Of a DNA stretch of 14,965 nucleotides, positions 9,239 to 14,965 are shown one piece after another. The stretch's first letter is position 1. The number at the start of each line of letters is the position of its first letter. The DNA lies in the NCBI GenBank assembly GCA_910592205.1, contig CAJVPJ010000890.1, positions 1 to 14,965 of the forward strand, in the 5' to 3' direction. Made by a program: the position numbers and the translations under genes. The notes below the pieces were generated by a model. That model made no database searches. It saw only the letters and a program-made list of their open reading frames with translations, and had not been told where the DNA came from. Source of the stretch: Paraglomus occultum (Eukaryota; Glomeromycota; Glomeromycetes; Paraglomerales; Paraglomeraceae).

Positions 9239-9840
9239 TTTTTTTTTCTCTTTTTTCTTTTTCTTTTTTAATTAATGGTGAGTTTGTATTCGAGAAGTAA
9301 TTGTGTTTGTGTGATAACAGCGACTGTAAGATAACGTGTAGTATTAACAAGTTCTGAACATACACTTTTCTGTTCTTACGCTTTTTGCACAGCCTTTAAT
9401 TATTTATTCGTTACTTATATTTATTTCTTTTCTTTTTCTTTTCTTTTTTCTTCTTTTTCTTCTTTCTCTTAATAATACCTTCGAGCCTTTATAAGACTTA
9501 ACTACAAAACGATGGCTCATCTAATCTAATAATACTCAACCGAAATCCCGACGTACGACAAAAATGCTCCGGCAAAGGGAAACCAAACAGACGGACTATA
9601 TTTTCTTATTCTTTTTTACTTCTTTCCCTCTTACAAACGTAATAATACCATTCAATGGACAGTTAAAGAACACTAAAAAATTTTGGTTGGGTTTTTTCGT
9701 TTTTTACTAGTGGGTGATTGTAGTTTTCTTTTTTACCTCTTCTTTTTTCTCTTCTTGTTTATTCTTTTTTTTTTTAAAACAAAATCGTTTCTCTCTACAA
9801 AACTTTTTTTTCTCCTTTCCCCATTTTCTCCCTTTTTGAA
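9239..9840 (+). repeat. Series of homopyrimidine tracts 3' of the HMG gene
   Basis: Beginning four bases after the stop codon, the plus strand carries repeated T/C-only tracts: 9239-9269, 9424-9470, and T-rich blocks around 9600-9640, 9725-9775 and 9803-9838. In the transcript these would be U-rich 3'-UTR segments, which can bind poly(U)- or Pumilio-like proteins or act in 3'-end formation. No AATAAA is seen in this stretch, so the U-rich blocks may themselves mark the 3' end. An open frame at 9683-9883 (Phe-rich) is a by-product of the T-rich composition. Confidence 0.7.
9424..9465 (+). repeat. Two adjacent mirror repeats, all T and C
   Basis: 9424-9446 is a perfect 23-base mirror repeat centred on 9435, and 9447-9465 is a perfect 19-base mirror centred on 9456. 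Both are pure T/C on the plus strand. Homopurine-homopyrimidine mirror repeats are the known sequence requirement for intramolecular triplex (H-DNA). The symmetry may be a chance result of slippage in a T/C tract. Confidence 0.65.
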
Positions 9841-10742
9841 TTGGTTTTGGTTTGGTGCGATGTTAGTGGGCTTTCTCTTCTAACAAGTGTCCGGATGGTG
9901 TTATCTAACAAAAAAATCAAAAAAAAAAAAGTAATTTTTCCAATATGTACATATAGTATTGTAAAACAAAAAAAAAACCTCCCCAAAAAATTTTTATTTT
10001 CTTCTTTTCCCTTTTTCTTTTCTACGATCCCCAAATCCCCTAATATTCTTTTTACCGAAATGTAAACACACACCCATTCTTGTACAACGATATTTTATTG
10101 TAGGTCTGTTTGTAGTTGTCCCTTTTTAGTTTTTGCTTTAGTACATAAAAGTATTCAAGTACAGAAACACCCGCCTTTTTTTAATATCTGACAAAATTGC
10201 CTTACTTTCTTGTAACTTTTTTTTTGTTTCAAGTAAAGTTGTAAAGATTTTAAAATACGAATGGGAGAGATGAGGAGAAAGATTGAAATGCAAAGGGGAA
10301 ATTGAATTGGTAGTGCGAAGTGGGGGTTGGGGGCAGACAAGCGAGAGTGACTATGAACGCAAACGATAATTTGATCACGATATTGTTCCTGATTGGATAT
10401 GCAATGGCGTAATATTTATCAATCCAGGGCGTTTGTCGAACGTTAAAAAGTTTTTCATCTGAACTTAATAAACCAGTTTGGCGGCTTATCCTTTCTCACA
10501 CTCCATACCCTATTCCTGAGTCTAATTTTAAGACCTCAAATAGTTTAACCCTAATTCTCTTGCATTTACCAAATCGGTACATCGAACCCTATCAGAAACT
10601 TTAAATGTCAGTTTGTCTCACCGAATGAAACTCAAGGAGGTTAGACAAGTTGTTTGCTACCAACCCCCAAGAACAATACCAACGGGACGATGGAAAAGAT
10701 GACGAGTTGCGGGTAAGTTTGGTGTTAATTACATGAGTGCAG
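9841..10742. other. A-rich and T-rich non-coding DNA
   Basis: Contains A runs of 12 bases (9919-9930) and 10 bases (9968-9977), a CCTCCCC-A6-T5 junction at about 9978-9995, and another T/C-rich block to about 10025. From about 10100 the composition becomes ordinary AT-rich. Open frames here (9795-10073 minus, 9841-10065 plus, 10155-10340 minus) are Lys/Phe-rich products of the homopolymers. I see no gene. Confidence 0.5.
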
Positions 10743-12241
10743 TTAATGTGGTACCGTACATTCTGGCAACAAACGTAAACTTTGGCAGGGACATTGAGCA
10801 AATGATGAACAAGGCATGGTGGGAAACCCAGAGATTATAAAGAACGAGATGAAGATTTGAATGAAGGGAATGGCGTGTTGTGAGCCGCTCGGAAAATCAT
10901 TAACATAAAATGCATTCTTATTGCGTTGCGTGGAGATGGTAGATTGCACATCAACTCTACGGCCTTCATTGTTAGTTAGTATTCCAATAATAATGACGCA
11001 ATATCACCAAATGTAGAACATTAATATCGTTGTCCTTCTCATGTTAACAATAACACTAGCAGATGGTTGGTCAGTCATAGCATTCTTAGTATTGTTAATA
11101 ATTGTGCAACCAATATTTTTAATATAGAAAATGTCCTTGGCAGAATTTGTATCGATTAACATGTCATGTGGCTTGGTTACTCTGAAAATTTTTACATTCT
11201 GTTCCCATGATTCGTCAATACAACGGCTGATTTCACGGGAAACAAAAACTTTGATCAGACCGTTAGTTATACAAAAAAGTACTTGAAATATTGAAAGAAG
11301 GAATGTCTTGCAGATTTTATGTCAAATGGATTTCTATAATTGAAGATCGAGGTCAGTGGAATGTGTGTTCTTTCGGGGGAATTTCTTGTCGGGAACTGTC
11401 GTGCGTTACTCCCCAAACCTAGCATTCGACAAATCTGGGTCATTAACAGAAAATTGTCCGAGATGTTAACCTATGACCGAAACTAACACTATGGCCAATT
11501 CGGCTTTAGATGTGTTTTGCCTCATACTCTTATCAACGTAGAAACATGTGCAGGCAACGGAAATCGGTTTAACGAAGATACTCTTCAAAATCCACGATTC
11601 ATTCCGTTGACAAGTTGACGAGTTTGAATAGTCGGGGAAGGTTTCGTCTACTGAAGGTTTCGGAACAAATCGTCCAACATCAGTCGCCGTTCAACCATCA
11701 GATGCAATCATGGATTACGTTGCGGTGACATCCGGGAAGTCAAGCAATGGTCTGTGAATGACAGAAGAGGTGCGAAACAAAATTCTTACTATATAGGGAA
11801 CACATACTTGTCGCCACCATTTCTCGATTTGGCGTTGAAAGATGCGATTTAGCAGGTATGTAGATTGATCTTGCTGCATCAGGGGTCGTTAGCCGAAAGT
11901 CTGAAATCTTTTTATGATTTTAACAGTTTGGAAGATTACTCATTTAAACTCGGCATTATCACAAATAAAGACGACGCAATTGTTTAGATATAACATCTTT
12001 AATTTGTTTCAGTTGGTTCACAACATCTCTTTAAGATTCATGAACAGAGCTCTTTTCATAGGACAATGGTCTTAACCAGGAGAGCAACTATCGACGTGAT
12101 CTGAATTTCACTTTATTGGATCTATCAATCCAAGGAATTATCCGTAAACTGCATATGACGTCTAACGTTGGAGAGGGAGAGAAGGGTTGCAGCACAACTC
12201 ATGTAATCTGTTTCAGTAACACGCTGCCAAGGATCTCTCAT
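10743..12241 (-). pseudogene. Possible decayed coding tract, product not recognised
   Basis: On the minus strand, one frame from an ATG at 11879 down to 10743 (379 codons) has only seven internal stops; about twenty would be expected at this base composition (my rough estimate). It includes protein-like pieces such as NRIFQRQIEKWWRQVCVPYI, VGRFVPKPSVDETFPDYSNS, SREISRCIDESWEQNVKIFR and IDTNSAKDIFYIKNIGCTII. Further upstream, in other frames, are DPWQRVTETDYMSCAATLLS (open from ATG 12241 to the stop at 12125-12127) and NQLKQIKDVISKQLRRLYL (stop 11959-11961). The LLSLS motif in the first of these resembles short hydrophobic motifs in some fungal regulators, but I cannot name a family. The plus strand is also unusually open in part (11721-11987), so the coding strand is not certain. 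If real, it is an old, multiply interrupted gene. Confidence 0.3.
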
Positions 12242-13599
12242 TTACCTCCAACAAATAACAACTCTTCGCTCTTCTGATTCTACTGACTCGAAAATAGAGC
12301 ATTATTAATTATTCCTGATCGATGTACGACCCCATTGTTCGTCACAATATTGCCACAAGTTGGCAACCAGTGTGACATAAAACCAATGTTTATGCAATAT
12401 GTTATGTATTAATTAACACTACATACGTTGTTTGCCGATGATTTCTCCGATCTTATTGAGAGATGCGACCTCCCCCGAAAACACCATCATGGTGATATAA
12501 ATAGATTAACAAACGTATGGGTGGTGATAACCTCTTTGCTTTATTATTTTCTTCATTACGGTCACCGAAACCCCCACCTCCTCCCAGCTGGTTTATGGGA
12601 ATATTAAAGCGGATTTTTAATTGACCCAATAACACACCAGACATCCATTCAATGAACAAAATAGTCGACCAAAACAACGAAATCGGGATCAGCATATGGG
12701 TAACCCAATATGTACTGCGTTATCAAGTACTACAGGCGTATATTTTAAGTTATTATTAATGTTCATATTGTTATCACTCATGACAAATATAATTAGTAAT
12801 AACCTGCCGTTCTCATAGTGAATACGCTTGCCATTCTTGTTTCTTACTTGATGGTCCACTGATACTATTGCATCCATTGATATCTATCTATTATCCTTGT
12901 TATCTTATTGTTAACCTGCCTGATGATTAGCCAATTACTAATTACACAATCAAATTTATACATTAAAACTCCGACAAGAGTTCGAATTATCGAGCCTAAA
13001 CACGTATAATACTCGTTCAGGAGACTTTTCTATATTGGATATATTGAAATAGTGGTCATAGAACGAAATTGGAAGAGAAGGGAAGTGTTACTTGAAAATG
13101 AAGTTGGGACTTCCCGCAATACAAGATTGTCATGCGGGATAGTATAGTGGAAAAGTGGGGGAAGGGTTAGGGGGCTTAAATTGTATAGATCAGCCGTTAT
13201 CGACTTTTTATTGGATAATTTTATGCTTCTACTGAAATATACATATTGCGGATGTTCAGGTGTCATCTGTTCTTCATAGCCATTTAGAGTATGGAGAATG
13301 CATTTCTATTAATATGTGATCGACCTAATCGAACAATAGTAATATTGAGAATGCAGGAATGTCTGATTCAGGGTCTACTCAGTTTACTTGAAGAAGGCTT
13401 GTTGGGCATTTGACTCTGTTCTAGACTTTGTCTGCAATAGGGTGTGCGCATGACTTATATTAATAGCACAACAAGTAAATAATAACATAAATAATAAAAC
13501 AACCACACATAATCATATATTAATATCATACATCGTTATTACGGATTTTCGGAATTTGGGAATCCTCTGGAAGAAAGTCACCGGAGAGGGGGGAACGTA
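12242..13599. other. AT-rich non-coding DNA
   Basis: No supportable gene. An 80-codon minus-strand frame (12453-12695) starts with ATG, has a hydrophobic N-terminus and a Gly run, but no domain, and a 78-codon minus frame (13030-13266) lacks any feature. A G-rich patch occurs at about 13137-13176. The rest is A/T-rich, notably 13480-13530. Confidence 0.45.
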
Positions 13600-13660
13600 C
13601 AAACGATAACCAAGTATGGCGCTGGTATTACCTAAAAATATCATTGACTCTTATCGTTTG
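13600..13660. repeat. Inverted repeat CAAACGATAA / TTATCGTTTG
   Basis: Perfect 10-base arms at 13600-13609 and 13651-13660, separated by 41 bases. No flanking target-site duplication is visible, so this is not a recognisable miniature transposon. It may be a regulatory dimer site or chance. Confidence 0.35.
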
Positions 13661-14965
13661 GTTGATCCGATAAATTTAGTAAAATTAACAGATTTTGGCC
13701 AATCACCATAATGTGCAAGAAAATGTGACCAACACACAGAACTAATATACAAACAAATGATGGACCTATTCTTCAAACAATGGTCCCGATTAGTGAACGA
13801 ATTGCCTATGTCTGCAATATATGGTCACTAATTTAATAATTAGTATGCCCGAAGAGACTTATATGTCTATTCTCGCATCTTCTCTCGACGCCACTCATTT
13901 ATCTCAAACACTTTCTTCGACATCTAATTAACGCATATGATGCTCAAGACAATACATAGCCGAGGGGATACGTTACATGTAATCCGATGGGCTAAAGTAT
14001 AGGCGCGCGCCGTCTCTTGTAGCATAACCACGAAACACACGGAGAAGGCTTATTTCTACAAATTGGGATAAAATGAAGGTTGGAGAGTGTTGTACGCGTA
14101 TGAAATGCATATGGCAGAAATAACAAACGGGCTATCTATTGTTGTTTGAATCATAAACAACAATAATCTCATAATTAGTGTAGCAATATGAATTATCATA
14201 ATATAATTATACCCACTATTCCATTTATACAATAAAACAATCATTGTTCTCGGCGCTCTGTTTACATTGTTTCTATTTGCTGATCAACCATCAAAGTTCT
14301 AACCCCAAATCCGAAGCATTGAACTTTAACTTGGTGTAATCTACATAATGTATACTCGAACTACATAGTTTCATATGACGAGGCTTATTCTGCAGCAGCA
14401 TAGGCCATACCAGAAACGCTAAAAGGAAACCTGAATAAGCACGAACGAGTATTTGTGTTGATTATTTTAGCGCTGCTTACCTGATGGCGATCTTGTCGTT
14501 TCTAGAAGTTAGAACAATTTGATATGGTTTGTGGGACGATCTGATTGTTGCTTTATTAGCTTACGATCGTCAAAAGTAAGGGAGGGATACAGGGAAAAGA
14601 TGAGGGCAACTCGCAAAAAAAGAAAAAAAAAAACGAAACACAGTGCAACTAACCTAATGCATAAAGCTGTGACAGAAAATAACGGTTAGTATCATCAGGT
14701 TTGCTGCTACTTTAATCCAAGATGCTTTCTTTTTACCTTTGCTTCTCTTTATGGTCTAGCACTTAATCATTCTAGTTTTAGTTAGCAGATTGTCATTAAA
14801 ACGATAGTAAATCTGACACAACTACGGGTTGATCTAAATATAACTTACCCATCAAACACTATACTATGTGACCTTGCTGCAGATATCATCTGACTTTACT
14901 CGCAGCGAAATATACATGTGTAAATTTACTAACGGTCCTCTGTATATGATATCAAAAAATTTGCT
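13661..14965. other. AT-rich non-coding right flank
   Basis: I see no gene, RNA gene or mobile-element end. Notable points are a GC-only 10-base palindrome at 14002-14011 and an A-rich purine run at about 14615-14634. A 62-codon minus-strand frame (14056-14244) has no recognisable content. Confidence 0.5.
14002..14011. repeat. GC-only palindrome GGCGCGCGCC
   Basis: A perfect 10-base palindrome with three CpG steps, standing out from AT-rich surroundings. It contains alternating CG, which favours Z-DNA, and would be a potential methylation target. Its function is unknown. Confidence 0.45.

Noticed and set aside
9683-9883. 66-codon Phe/Leu-rich plus-strand frame
   Set aside because: Product of T-rich tracts; composition explains it fully.
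10703-10840. Plus-strand open piece containing VNYMSAVNVVPYILATNVNF
   Set aside because: Only 45 codons and antisense to the longer stop-depleted minus-strand frame; no way to prefer it from sequence alone.
11721-11987. Plus-strand frame with one stop in 88 codons, with a CAG|GTATGT donor-like site
   Set aside because: It looks protein-like, and I keep it as a caveat to the minus-strand tract, but continuation upstream and downstream needs several shifts and stops, so I do not call it a separate gene.
12453-12695. 80-codon minus-strand frame with hydrophobic N-terminus and Gly run
   Set aside because: No recognisable domain, no promoter or splice context; the Gly run comes from a local CCACC-rich patch.
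12970-12995. GAGTTCGAATTATC, resembling a tRNA B box
   Set aside because: No A box or cloverleaf can be drawn upstream; the match to GGTTCGANTCC is partial.

Overview
The window reads as nuclear DNA of a fungus. It is AT-rich, has very low gene density, shows short introns with fungal-type splice sites (GTATGT or GTAAGT donors, CAG acceptors) in damaged reading frames, and carries one clear intact gene for a MATA/Ste11-type HMG-box transcription factor. That family is typical of fungal mating and sexual-development regulators, and it is expanded in Glomeromycotina and present in other early-diverging fungi. I cannot fix the phylum. The lack of an intron in the HMG box argues against a classical ascomycete MAT1-2-1 gene, so an early-diverging filamentous fungus is my preferred guess.

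Layout. 1-1287: AT-rich, nothing recognised. 1288-2338 (+): a damaged, intron-bearing reading frame whose pieces fall into several frames, followed by AATAAA; product not recognised. 2413-7187: AT-rich DNA with a cluster of GTRACTATA motifs at 3104-3225 but no supportable gene. 7188-7441 (+): two short exon-like pieces with splice signals, probably a gene fragment, possibly from a Myb/SANT-like DNA-binding protein. 7442-8088: promoter and 5' leader of the HMG gene, with TATATAAA at 7927 and a Ste11-like TTCTTTGTCT at 7959. 8089-9234 (+): the intact HMG-box gene, 381 codons, clearly richer in G+C than its surroundings. 9235-10060: a U-rich 3' flank with long homopyrimidine tracts, including two adjacent mirror repeats. 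10743-12241 (-): a weakly supported decayed coding tract in which one frame is strongly depleted of stops. 12242-14965: AT-rich, only small inverted repeats.

The genes do not form a visible pathway. The picture is one maintained regulator gene standing alone among gene remnants. Nothing here proves a new system. The points most worth a second look are the isolated HMG regulator with possible PKA sites and a possible self-binding site, the indel-dominated pseudogene, the GTRACTATA cluster, and the mirror-repeat pyrimidine block directly downstream of the regulator.
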